Assembly: GCA_041484525.1 (NCBI GenBank)
Contig: JBGPHT010000031.1
Coordinates: 1 to 57,501 of the forward strand
DNA length: 57,501 nt
Direction: 5' to 3'
Source of the DNA: JBGPHT01 sp041484525
GTDB lineage: Bacteria > Acidobacteriota > Terriglobia > Bryobacterales > Bryobacteraceae
Shown: positions 43,731-51,652 of the stretch, one piece after another
Layout of the letters: the number at the start of each line of letters is the position of its first letter
Position numbering within the stretch: the first letter of the stretch is position 1
The notes under the pieces: generated by a model
Told to the model about the DNA's origin: nothing
Seen by the model: the letters and a program-made list of their open reading frames with translations, nothing else
The model's database searches: none
Position numbers and translations under genes: made by a program

Positions 43731-44169
43731 ACTGCCCCAGGTGGTGCGAATTGTGGTCGGCGGCCAGCAGCGCCTCCCGCAGCAATGTCTGTCCGTCTCC
43801 CCAAGGGAACGGCTTGTACAGGTTGCGCGCCGGATCGCGAACCAGCGCCGCAAACGCCGCCAGATCCTCGCGGAACGCCCGCACGGACGCGCCCCACTGC
43901 CGCGGATTCTTTGGCGCCCGCTCATCCGGCCAGTAGCCTTCCGGCCATTTCGGGCTGACGTAATCCGCCGAGAGGCAGAATCGCAGGATGTCGTTCTGCG
44001 CGATCCGCATGTGCTCCAGTAGCTCCCACGCCGAGTGCGGTGCGCCGCGCGGACGCTCACCGGCCCGATCGCGGGGAAACCGCCGGACGGCCTGCTCGAA
44101 CGTGGCGTGCGCGTGCCCGCCCTCCAGAAGTTGGATCAGATGTTCCCGTAGTGCCGCATCGTTGGTCAT
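43690..44169 (-). CDS. DinB superfamily protein
   Basis: This 159-aa four-helix-bundle protein of the DinB/YfiT superfamily has candidate metal-binding histidines in WELLEHMRIAQ and ADHNSHHLGQFILVRQ. These are predicted metal-dependent thiol transferases or enzymes of unknown reaction. The ATG is 3 nt after the stop of the MurJ-like gene on the same strand. It is the last gene of the reverse block. Confidence 0.85.
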   Translation of the reverse strand: MTNDAALREHLIQLLEGGHAHATFEQAVRRFPRDRAGERPRGAPHSAWELLEHMRIAQNDILRFCLSADYVSPKWPEGYWPDERAPKNPRQWGASVRAFREDLAAFAALVRDPARNLYKPFPWGDGQTLLREALLAADHNSHHLGQFILVRQLSGAWPG

Positions 44170-44172
44170 GTT

Positions 44173-45522
44173 TCACGCCTTGTCGAGCCACCGCCCGCGG
44201 TGCAGATGGACCATCACGAACAGCACCGCGAACCCGGCCATCAGACCCACGGAAGCGCCGAGCCCGATCCACTCCGGCCGCGCCGACTGCATCCGTAGAG
44301 TCAGTATTACATTGCACAGCACTGGAATCACCGCGGCAACTACCGCCGGCCACGGACGGTCCAGCGCAAACAGCGACCTCGCCGTAATCTCGATGAGGCT
44401 CCATCCGATGAGACTCGGCCCGAGCCCCAGGAAAATGGCCGAAGCCATGCGCGTCGATTCCGGCGTGAACTCGCCGCGCTGAAACAGCATAGCGATCGCC
44501 GGCTCGCGGAACAGCAGCGCAAAGCCGCAGCCTGAGACCGCCACCAGCGCCGCCAGCGCCACCGTGCGGTCGATCAGCCGCAGCGCCTCCCGCAGGCGCG
44601 ACAGGCTGCGAAGGCGCGCGATTTCCGGCAGCAGCGTATTCGAAATTGGATTCACCAGCAGGCTCAGCGGCACGGCCACACCGCGCATGCAATAATCGAG
44701 CGCCGCCGCCATGCCCGGGCCGGCGTGCGTCGCCCAGGCGCGCGTGAACGTCATGTTCAGGCCGAGCCCCGCCGCGTAGACGACGAAGAATGCGGGCTTA
44801 GCCAGAATCTCGCGCCAGTGGACTTCACAGCGCGCATCGCCCACGGGTTCCATATGCCGCCGCGCCGCGAAGTAGACGATGGCCAACTGCGACCAGGCGC
44901 CGGCCGAGTAGCCGATAGCGAACGCGTAAACCCCCAGCGTCTTCCACAGCGTGAAGGCCGCAATGATAGTGCAGACATTGATCGCCGCCTGGTAGAAAGC
45001 CGTCGGCAGGAATCGCCGGTCCGTGTAGAGCAGCGCGCAGTGCACGGCGGCCGAGCCCGCCCCGATCGTCGAGACCGACAGAATCCGCAGGTTCATGACG
45101 GCGGTGTCGAAATACTGCGGATCGAGGCCCGGCGCGAGGATCCGCATCAGCCACGGCGCGGACAAAATAACGGCTGCGGTAATGGCGGTGAAGAGCCATG
45201 CCAGCGAGCGATTCAGCTTCAGAAAAAGCGCGGTGCGTGCCGCGCCCGAACAGGCCGTCAACATGGGCACGAATGCAAATACCACGCTATTGATGAGGAG
45301 GGCGTTGAGAGTGTCGAGCGGTCCCAGGGCCACGGCCAGCGAATCGGCCGGGCTGCGCGTACCGAGCAAATACGCGATCGCCGCCACTCGCACGAAGCCG
45401 AGTAAATTGCCGGTGAGAATTCCGGCGACGAGGGTCAGTCCGCCGCGCACCAGCGGATTGTCAACCGCACGCGCAAAAGTCCCATCGGCGCGAACGGCCG
45501 GAGGTGGTGGCGTAGAACTCAC
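44173..45522 (-). CDS. MurJ-like lipid II flippase (MOP superfamily)
   Basis: This roughly 449-aa protein has about 14 hydrophobic helices. Family-like segments include ISNTLLPEIARL and LLFREPAIAMLFQRGEFT, the conserved C-half motif of MurJ/MviN. It should flip lipid-linked peptidoglycan precursors across the inner membrane, though a second paralogue for a different polymer is possible because the chain is somewhat short. The frame is open to ATG 45588, but those codons are translated from a REP-like hairpin (45527-45586). A GTG at 45522 is therefore preferred. Confidence 0.8.
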   Translation of the reverse strand: MSSTPPPPAVRADGTFARAVDNPLVRGGLTLVAGILTGNLLGFVRVAAIAYLLGTRSPADSLAVALGPLDTLNALLINSVVFAFVPMLTACSGAARTALFLKLNRSLAWLFTAITAAVILSAPWLMRILAPGLDPQYFDTAVMNLRILSVSTIGAGSAAVHCALLYTDRRFLPTAFYQAAINVCTIIAAFTLWKTLGVYAFAIGYSAGAWSQLAIVYFAARRHMEPVGDARCEVHWREILAKPAFFVVYAAGLGLNMTFTRAWATHAGPGMAAALDYCMRGVAVPLSLLVNPISNTLLPEIARLRSLSRLREALRLIDRTVALAALVAVSGCGFALLFREPAIAMLFQRGEFTPESTRMASAIFLGLGPSLIGWSLIEITARSLFALDRPWPAVVAAVIPVLCNVILTLRMQSARPEWIGLGASVGLMAGFAVLFVMVHLHRGRWLDKA

Positions 45523-45526
45523 GGTA

Positions 45527-45586
45527 GGCCGGCCGACCGCTCCGCGGGGCACAGAGCCGCGACCGTCACGGAGCGGTTGGCCGGCC
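45527..45586. repeat. Repeat R3, REP-like hairpin
   Basis: The arms GGCCGGCCGACCGCTCCG (45527-45544) and CGGAGCGGTTGGCCGGCC (45569-45586) pair at 17 of 18 positions around a 24-nt loop. It lies between tpx and the MurJ-like gene, where it may uncouple their expression. Confidence 0.75.
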
Positions 45587-45597
45587 AATTCATATCG

Positions 45598-46119
<522 letters not shown>

Positions 46120-46145
46120 TTTTCCTCCTGTTATGTTTGGTGAAT

Positions 46146-48224
46146 TCAATATTGTAGCAACTCGGCAAAGTGCGCCGGCTCGGAAACCGGCAGTTCGCAC
46201 GCGTAGTTGCGGCAGACGTATGCGGTCGCACGTCCCGCTTGCTTCTGCATCGCGCCGATCGCCTCCACTCCGGCCGCAAGCGCGTTCCGCGTCTCCGGCG
46301 AATCCACCAGCAGCACGATCCGGTTCGGCACAAACCGGCTGTACACAGTCTTGACCAGCGCCTGCGTGTCGGCTGCGCCCCGCTCGCCCACCAGCACGAT
46401 CTGGCGCGGCTCCGACAAATAGAATTCGCATGCCGCCATCATCTGTGGGACCGCCGCGGGCACCTTGTCGATTCGCGAGCGGAACGCCGCCAACGCGCGT
46501 TCCGCCGATTCGCGGAAGTCAGCCCGCCCGGTCGTCTGCGCCAGACGCAGCAGGTTCATCACGGCCACGGAGTTTCCCGAAGGCTCGGCGCCGTCGTAAT
46601 CTTCCTTCAGCCGGAACACCAGGGTGGCGTCCCCTTCGGCCGTGCTGAAGAACGCACCGCTCTTCGTGTCCTCGAATCGCGCGCGCATTTCTTCGGTCAG
46701 CCGGATCGCTAGCGCGAAGTGGCGATAATCGAACTGCGTTTCATACAGGTCGAGCAATCCCTGCACGAACATCGCGTAGTCGTCGAGAAATGCCGGAATG
46801 GCCGCATCCCCTTTTCGATAGCGCCGCAGCAGCACACCGCTCGACGAGTCGTAGGCGCGCGTCATGAGAAATTCCGCCGCCCGGCGCGCGGCCGCAGCGT
46901 AGCGCGCATCGTCCAAGACCGCGCCGCCCAATGCGAAGGCGGAAATCATCAGGCCGTTCCACGAGGTCAGGATCTTGTCATCCAGGTGCGGCCGCACTCG
47001 CTTCGAACGCGCGTCCAACAGAAGCTTCTCGATCTCCGGACCGAACCGCCGCTCCTCTTCCGGATGCGCCAGGTAGAGAATGTTCTTGCCCGTAAACTCG
47101 CTGTGCGGATCGTGCTCCACATTGCCGTCGGATCTCACGCCATAGCGGCGGCAGAACCAGTCGGCCGCATCCGGCGGGAGCAACTTCCGAATCTCCTCGT
47201 CAGACCAGATGTAGAACGAGCCCTCGCCCTTCACATCGGGATGCGCTGCGTCGATGGCGCTATCGGCATCCTCGGCCGAGTAGAAGCCGCCATCCGCATC
47301 GGTCATGTCGCGCAGTACATAGTCGAAGATCGAGCGCGCGGTCTCGGCGTACTGCCCGTCGCCCGTAATCTGGAAGGCCTCGAGATATGAGATCGCGATC
47401 TGCGCCTGATCGTACAGCATCTTCTCAAAATGCGGAACGAACCACCGATCGTCCACCGAGTAACGGTGAAATCCGCCGCCGAGCTGATCGTTCATGCCGC
47501 CCTTCGCCATCTCTCGCAGCGTGAGCAGGACCATGTCGAGCGCCTCGCGATTCTTCGTACGCGCATGTTCGCGCAGCAGGAAGTTGTGGACGGAAGGGCG
47601 CGGGAATTTGGGCGCCTGGCCGAATCCGCCGAGGCGCGAATCGAACGTGCGTCGAAACACGCTGAAGCCGCTTTCGAGCATGCTGGCGTCGACCCGTGCC
47701 GCGCCGCCGCTCCCGATCTCCACCTGCTTCCGAAGCTGTTCGACAACGTCGCGCGCCGAATCCTCGATCTGGTCCCGATCCGCCACCCACGCGGAGGCGA
47801 TCTGCGTAAGTACCGAACCGAACCCTGGATGCCCCCAGCGATTCTCCGGTGGAAAATACGTCCCGCCGAAGAATGGTTTCAAATCCGGCGTAAGCCACAC
47901 CGACATCGGCCAGCCGCCGCTCCCGCTGGTCGCCTGCACGAAAGTCATGTAGATGCGGTCCACGTCCGGCCGTTCCTCCCGGTCGACCTTGATCGAGACA
48001 TAATCGCGATTCAGCAGCACCGCGATACCGTCGTTTTCAAACGACTCGCGCTCCATCACGTGACACCAATGGCAGGTCGAATACCCCACCGAAAGAAAGA
48101 TCGGCTTGTTTTCCGCGCGTGCTTTCTCGAACGCCTCCGCCCCCCACGGATACCAGTCCACGGGATTATGGGCGTGCTGCAGCAGATAGGGACTCTTCTC
48201 GCCGGCCAGCCGATTGGTTTGCAA
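46146..48224 (-). CDS. Thioredoxin-domain protein DUF255 (YyaL/SSP411 family)
   Basis: This 692-aa protein has an N-terminal thioredoxin-like domain (LLQHAHNPVDWYPW, then GYSTCHWCHVMERESF with a CxxC site). A large alpha/alpha-toroid region related to N-acylglucosamine 2-epimerases follows. Its reaction is unknown; a redox or sugar-related role is proposed for the family. It lies between a DapA-like lyase (16 nt upstream) and tpx, probably in one operon. Confidence 0.92.
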   Translation of the reverse strand: MQTNRLAGEKSPYLLQHAHNPVDWYPWGAEAFEKARAENKPIFLSVGYSTCHWCHVMERESFENDGIAVLLNRDYVSIKVDREERPDVDRIYMTFVQATSGSGGWPMSVWLTPDLKPFFGGTYFPPENRWGHPGFGSVLTQIASAWVADRDQIEDSARDVVEQLRKQVEIGSGGAARVDASMLESGFSVFRRTFDSRLGGFGQAPKFPRPSVHNFLLREHARTKNREALDMVLLTLREMAKGGMNDQLGGGFHRYSVDDRWFVPHFEKMLYDQAQIAISYLEAFQITGDGQYAETARSIFDYVLRDMTDADGGFYSAEDADSAIDAAHPDVKGEGSFYIWSDEEIRKLLPPDAADWFCRRYGVRSDGNVEHDPHSEFTGKNILYLAHPEEERRFGPEIEKLLLDARSKRVRPHLDDKILTSWNGLMISAFALGGAVLDDARYAAAARRAAEFLMTRAYDSSSGVLLRRYRKGDAAIPAFLDDYAMFVQGLLDLYETQFDYRHFALAIRLTEEMRARFEDTKSGAFFSTAEGDATLVFRLKEDYDGAEPSGNSVAVMNLLRLAQTTGRADFRESAERALAAFRSRIDKVPAAVPQMMAACEFYLSEPRQIVLVGERGAADTQALVKTVYSRFVPNRIVLLVDSPETRNALAAGVEAIGAMQKQAGRATAYVCRNYACELPVSEPAHFAELLQY

Positions 48225-48240
48225 TTACCCTCCAGAACCA

Positions 48241-49152
48241 CTACGCCGAAGCCGTGCTCGATCCCGTGGGCAGATAGTCCCGCAGCCGGTCGAGCACGCG
48301 CGCCAGCTTCTCTCTCGCGGCCGGCGGCATAGGTTCCACGGGCCTGCGGCACACGCCCGCGGGCATCCCGCACATGTTCAGAGCTTCCTTCACCGCCGAT
48401 GGAAACGTGTGGAGCGCGTGAATGGCGAACAGTTCCGCCGCCAGCGACTGCAGCCGCGTCGCTTCGTCCAGGCGCTGTTCTAGCAGTGCCCGGTACCACT
48501 CCACGTACAACCGCGGCGCCACATTCGCCGTGCCGCTGACACAGCCCGCGCAGCCGCCCTCGAGCGCCGGGGCGAGCAGCGTATCGTATCCGACAAACAC
48601 CGCCAGGCTGCGGCCTGGTACACAATTCCGGTACTCGATCGCTTGCTCGAGGCGCCCGCTCGAATCCTTGAGGCCAACGAAATTCTCGCAGCGTTCTGCG
48701 ACCCGCGCCACCGTGGACGCCGCCAGTTCGACGCCACCGTGCTGCGGAAAGTTGTATGCCAGCACCGGCAACCGCACCGCGCGGCAGACTTCGATGTAGT
48801 GCTCTTCGAGTTCGTCAGGCGTTGGCCGCAGATACCACGGCACGATCGCCGCCAGATAATCCAGGCCGTCCGCCTGCGCCTGCTGCGCCAACTTGACCGT
48901 CTCGCTGGTAGTAACGCATCCGACGTTGCCCACCACAGGCACGCGCCCGCCGCTCGCCTGCTTCACGAATCGCAGCGCCATGGCGCGCTCTTCCCGATCC
49001 ATCGCGAAGAACTCACCCTGCGACCCGCAAACGAAAAGTCCGTGGACGCCCGCCTCGATATGCGAATCAATGATGCGCTGCCATGCGTTGCAGTCGATCC
49101 GCTCGTCCTCGCGGAATGGCGTGACTAGCGCCGGAATTATCCCCTCGATCAC
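48241..49152 (-). CDS. DapA/NanA-family lyase (dihydrodipicolinate synthase-like)
   Basis: This 303-aa TIM-barrel aldolase has the Schiff-base Lys in FVGLKDSSG and the catalytic Tyr in LAYNFPQHGG. The GSQGEFFAMDREER loop replaces the GTTGE motif of true DapA, so another 2-keto-acid aldolase or sugar-acid dehydratase is more likely than lysine biosynthesis. It is first in the reverse block ahead of the DUF255 gene. Confidence 0.85.
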   Translation of the reverse strand: MIEGIIPALVTPFREDERIDCNAWQRIIDSHIEAGVHGLFVCGSQGEFFAMDREERAMALRFVKQASGGRVPVVGNVGCVTTSETVKLAQQAQADGLDYLAAIVPWYLRPTPDELEEHYIEVCRAVRLPVLAYNFPQHGGVELAASTVARVAERCENFVGLKDSSGRLEQAIEYRNCVPGRSLAVFVGYDTLLAPALEGGCAGCVSGTANVAPRLYVEWYRALLEQRLDEATRLQSLAAELFAIHALHTFPSAVKEALNMCGMPAGVCRRPVEPMPPAAREKLARVLDRLRDYLPTGSSTASA

Positions 49153-49200
49153 GCTTCCATGTTAGCGCGGCTACTGCTTCGGCCAGCCTGCCCGACAGCA

Positions 49201-49285
49201 CCGAAAGAATCCGGGGATGCTCCGGGCGGCCTACGCGACAGTGGCAACCTATCCACAAACCAGGGGCGTCCCCGTATTCTTTCGC
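49201..49285. repeat. Repeat R4, imperfect inverted repeat
   Basis: CCGAAAGAATCCGGGGATGC (49201-49220) and GCGTCCCCGTATTCTTTCGC (49266-49285) are complementary at 17 of 20 positions around a 45-nt middle. It fills most of the 186-bp gap between the DapA-like and GMC genes. It looks like a REP or MITE-type element. Confidence 0.65.
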
Positions 49286-49338
49286 TCCGTCTCAAGCACC
49301 GGGAGTATCATGTATAAGATCGGAACGGTACGCCAGGG

Positions 49339-51045
49339 ATGCTACAAATCATACGCAGTCCGCAGGTCTACGATGTCGTCGTCATCGGCTCAGGCGCCGG
49401 CGGAGGCACGGCCGTGAAGGTCCTCACCGACCTCGGCCTCAACGTAGCGCTGCTCGAAGCCGGGGGCATGCTCAACCCGCAGAGGGATTTCAAGGAGCAC
49501 GTCCTCCCCTATCAGGTGGACCACCGCGGCGCCGGCGAGCATGCCGAGATGTATTTCGGGCGCTCGCAGAGATTCGGCTTTTTCAGCGCGCCCAACGGCT
49601 ATTGGGAGATCCCCGGTGAGCCCTACACCGTCGCGCCCGGAAACGAATTCCGGTGGTTTCGCTCGCGCATTGTCGGCGGACGCACCAATCACTACGGCCG
49701 CATCTCGCTCCGCTTCTCCGACTACGATTTCCAACCCGAGGACGGCCTCGGCGATCCCTGGCCCGTCACTTACCAGGAGATGGCGCCCTGGTACGACAAA
49801 GCCGAAGGCTTCATCGGCGTCACCGGCACCAAAGAAGGTCTGCGCACCGCGCCCGACGGCAACTTCCTCCCGCCCGTGCCGCCGCGCGTGCACGAAACCC
49901 TGATCCAGAAGGCCTGCGGGAAGCTGAGCATCCCGTGTATCCCGTCGCGCATGGCGATGCTGACGAAGGCCCTCAACGGCCGCGCCGCATGCCACTATTG
50001 CGGACAGTGCGGCCGCGGTTGCCGCACCGCCTCGGCGTTCACCTCCAGCCAGGCGATGATTTTCCCGGCCCTGAAAACCGGCCGGCTCAACCTGATCGTC
50101 GGCGCCATGGCGCGCGAACTGGTCACCGATAGCTCGGGCAAAGTCACCGCCGTCGCCTACGTGGACAAGGCCACGCGCAGCGAAAAACAGATCCGCTGTA
50201 AGGCCGTGGTGGTCGCCGCCAGCGCCTGCGAATCGGCGCGGCTGCTGCTGAATTCGAAATCCCCGCGCTTCCCCAACGGCATCGCCAACTCGTCGGACGT
50301 CGTCGGGCGCTACCTCACCGACTCCACCGGTCATGCCTCCAGCGGTTTTATCCCCGCCCTGGCCGGCATGCCGCGGCACAACAGCGACGGCATTGGCGGC
50401 ATGCACCTCTACATGCCCTGGTGGCTCCACGACGACCGCAAGAAGAATTTCCCGCGCGGCTACCACATCGAGATTGGCGGCGGCTTCGGCATGCCGGAAC
50501 TCGGCTCGTTCGCCGGCGAGTGCGCGCGCCAGGAGGGCTACGGCAAAGCACTCAAGGACAAGATCCGCCAGAATTACGGCGCCTACATCAGCTTCGCCGG
50601 CCGCGGCGAGATGATCCCCAATAAGGATACGTGGTGCGACATCGATCCGCAGCGCGTGGATTCCTTTGGCATCCCGGTGCTGCGCTTCCATTTCAAATGG
50701 TCCGACGCCGAGATCAACCAGGTGCGCCACATGCAGCAGACGTTCAGCGAGATCATCGAAACCCTGGGCGGCACCGTGATCAGCGGCCCCACGCGCGCGC
50801 CCGACGCCGGCATCTCCACGGGCGGCGCCATCATCCACGAGGCCGGCACCGTGCGCATGGGCGCCGACCCCAAGACGTCCGCGTTGAACAAATACTGCCA
50901 GGCGCACGACGTGAAGAATCTGTTTGTGTGCGATGCCGCGCCGTTCGTCAGCCAGCCGGATAAGAACGTCACGCTCAGCATCGTGGCGTTCTCCTGGCGC
51001 GCCTCCGAATACCTGGCGGAAGAAATGAGGAAGGGCAATGTCTAA
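49339..51045 (+). CDS. GMC-type FAD dehydrogenase catalytic subunit (gluconate/glucose dehydrogenase-like)
   Basis: This 568-aa flavoprotein starts with the FAD Rossmann motif VVVIGSGAGGGTAVKVL. The C-terminal GMC motif follows, with the NVTLSIVAFSWRASEYLAEE end and an upstream HEAGTVRMG segment. A CHYCGQCGRGC cluster (C-x2-C-x2-C-x3-C) lies near residues 215-225. This is similar in position to the iron-sulfur cysteines of bacterial FAD-glucose dehydrogenases. It oxidises a sugar or sugar acid in the periplasm with its small subunit, encoded next and overlapping by 8 nt. No cytochrome c subunit gene is adjacent. Confidence 0.9.
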   Translation: MLQIIRSPQVYDVVVIGSGAGGGTAVKVLTDLGLNVALLEAGGMLNPQRDFKEHVLPYQVDHRGAGEHAEMYFGRSQRFGFFSAPNGYWEIPGEPYTVAPGNEFRWFRSRIVGGRTNHYGRISLRFSDYDFQPEDGLGDPWPVTYQEMAPWYDKAEGFIGVTGTKEGLRTAPDGNFLPPVPPRVHETLIQKACGKLSIPCIPSRMAMLTKALNGRAACHYCGQCGRGCRTASAFTSSQAMIFPALKTGRLNLIVGAMARELVTDSSGKVTAVAYVDKATRSEKQIRCKAVVVAASACESARLLLNSKSPRFPNGIANSSDVVGRYLTDSTGHASSGFIPALAGMPRHNSDGIGGMHLYMPWWLHDDRKKNFPRGYHIEIGGGFGMPELGSFAGECARQEGYGKALKDKIRQNYGAYISFAGRGEMIPNKDTWCDIDPQRVDSFGIPVLRFHFKWSDAEINQVRHMQQTFSEIIETLGGTVISGPTRAPDAGISTGGAIIHEAGTVRMGADPKTSALNKYCQAHDVKNLFVCDAAPFVSQPDKNVTLSIVAFSWRASEYLAEEMRKGNV

Positions 51046-51652
51046 GCCAACACGCCGCGAGTTGATGCGCCGCCTCGGTGCTTCCGTCACCCTCACCGCC
51101 GCCGGCGAAAAGTGGTTGGCCGCGCAGGAAGCGCAGCACGTCCACGATGCCGTGGCGCAGGACAAGGCCGCGAAGAAGGGCGCATACCAGCCCAAGGCGC
51201 TGAACGCCCACGAGTACGCCACGCTCGTGCGCCTCAGCGATCTGATCATCCCCGCCGACGAGCATTCGCCGGGCGCACTCGCTGCCGGAGCCGCCGAATT
51301 CCTCGACTTCCTGTGCGCCGCCTCGGACGATATGAAGGAGATCTACACCGGCGGAATTGCGTGGCTCGACGCATACACGCGCCACCACTACGACGGCAAG
51401 GATTTCGTCGCCGCCACTCCGCAGCAGCAGACCACGGTGCTCGATCTGATCGCGTACCGCAAGAATGAATCGCTCGAACTCGCCCCGGGAATTCGCTTCT
51501 TCACCTGGGCGCGCCGCATGGTGGCGGACGCGTATTACACCAGCCCCATCGGCATGAAGGATCTGGGATACATGGGCAACGACGTCATGGCCCAGTTCAG
51601 TGTCCCGAAAGAAGCGTTGGATTACGCGTTGAAGCGCAGCGGCCTGGCCTAA
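51038..51652 (+). CDS. Gluconate 2-dehydrogenase subunit 3 family protein
   Basis: This 204-aa small subunit carries the Tat signal for the complex (KPTRRELMRRLGASVTLTAAG), exporting the signal-less flavoprotein by hitchhiking. The family region ALNAHEYATLVRLSDLIIPADEHSPGA is visible. It overlaps the GMC gene by 8 nt and converges with the propeller gene by 4 nt. Function is assembly, export and stability of the dehydrogenase. Confidence 0.9.
   Translation: MSKPTRRELMRRLGASVTLTAAGEKWLAAQEAQHVHDAVAQDKAAKKGAYQPKALNAHEYATLVRLSDLIIPADEHSPGALAAGAAEFLDFLCAASDDMKEIYTGGIAWLDAYTRHHYDGKDFVAATPQQQTTVLDLIAYRKNESLELAPGIRFFTWARRMVADAYYTSPIGMKDLGYMGNDVMAQFSVPKEALDYALKRSGLA

Noticed and set aside
49390..51249. 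Minus-strand open frame of 619 codons opposite the GMC gene
   Set aside because: Shadow of the GMC/subunit 3 genes; His/Arg/Ala-rich with no family signature.
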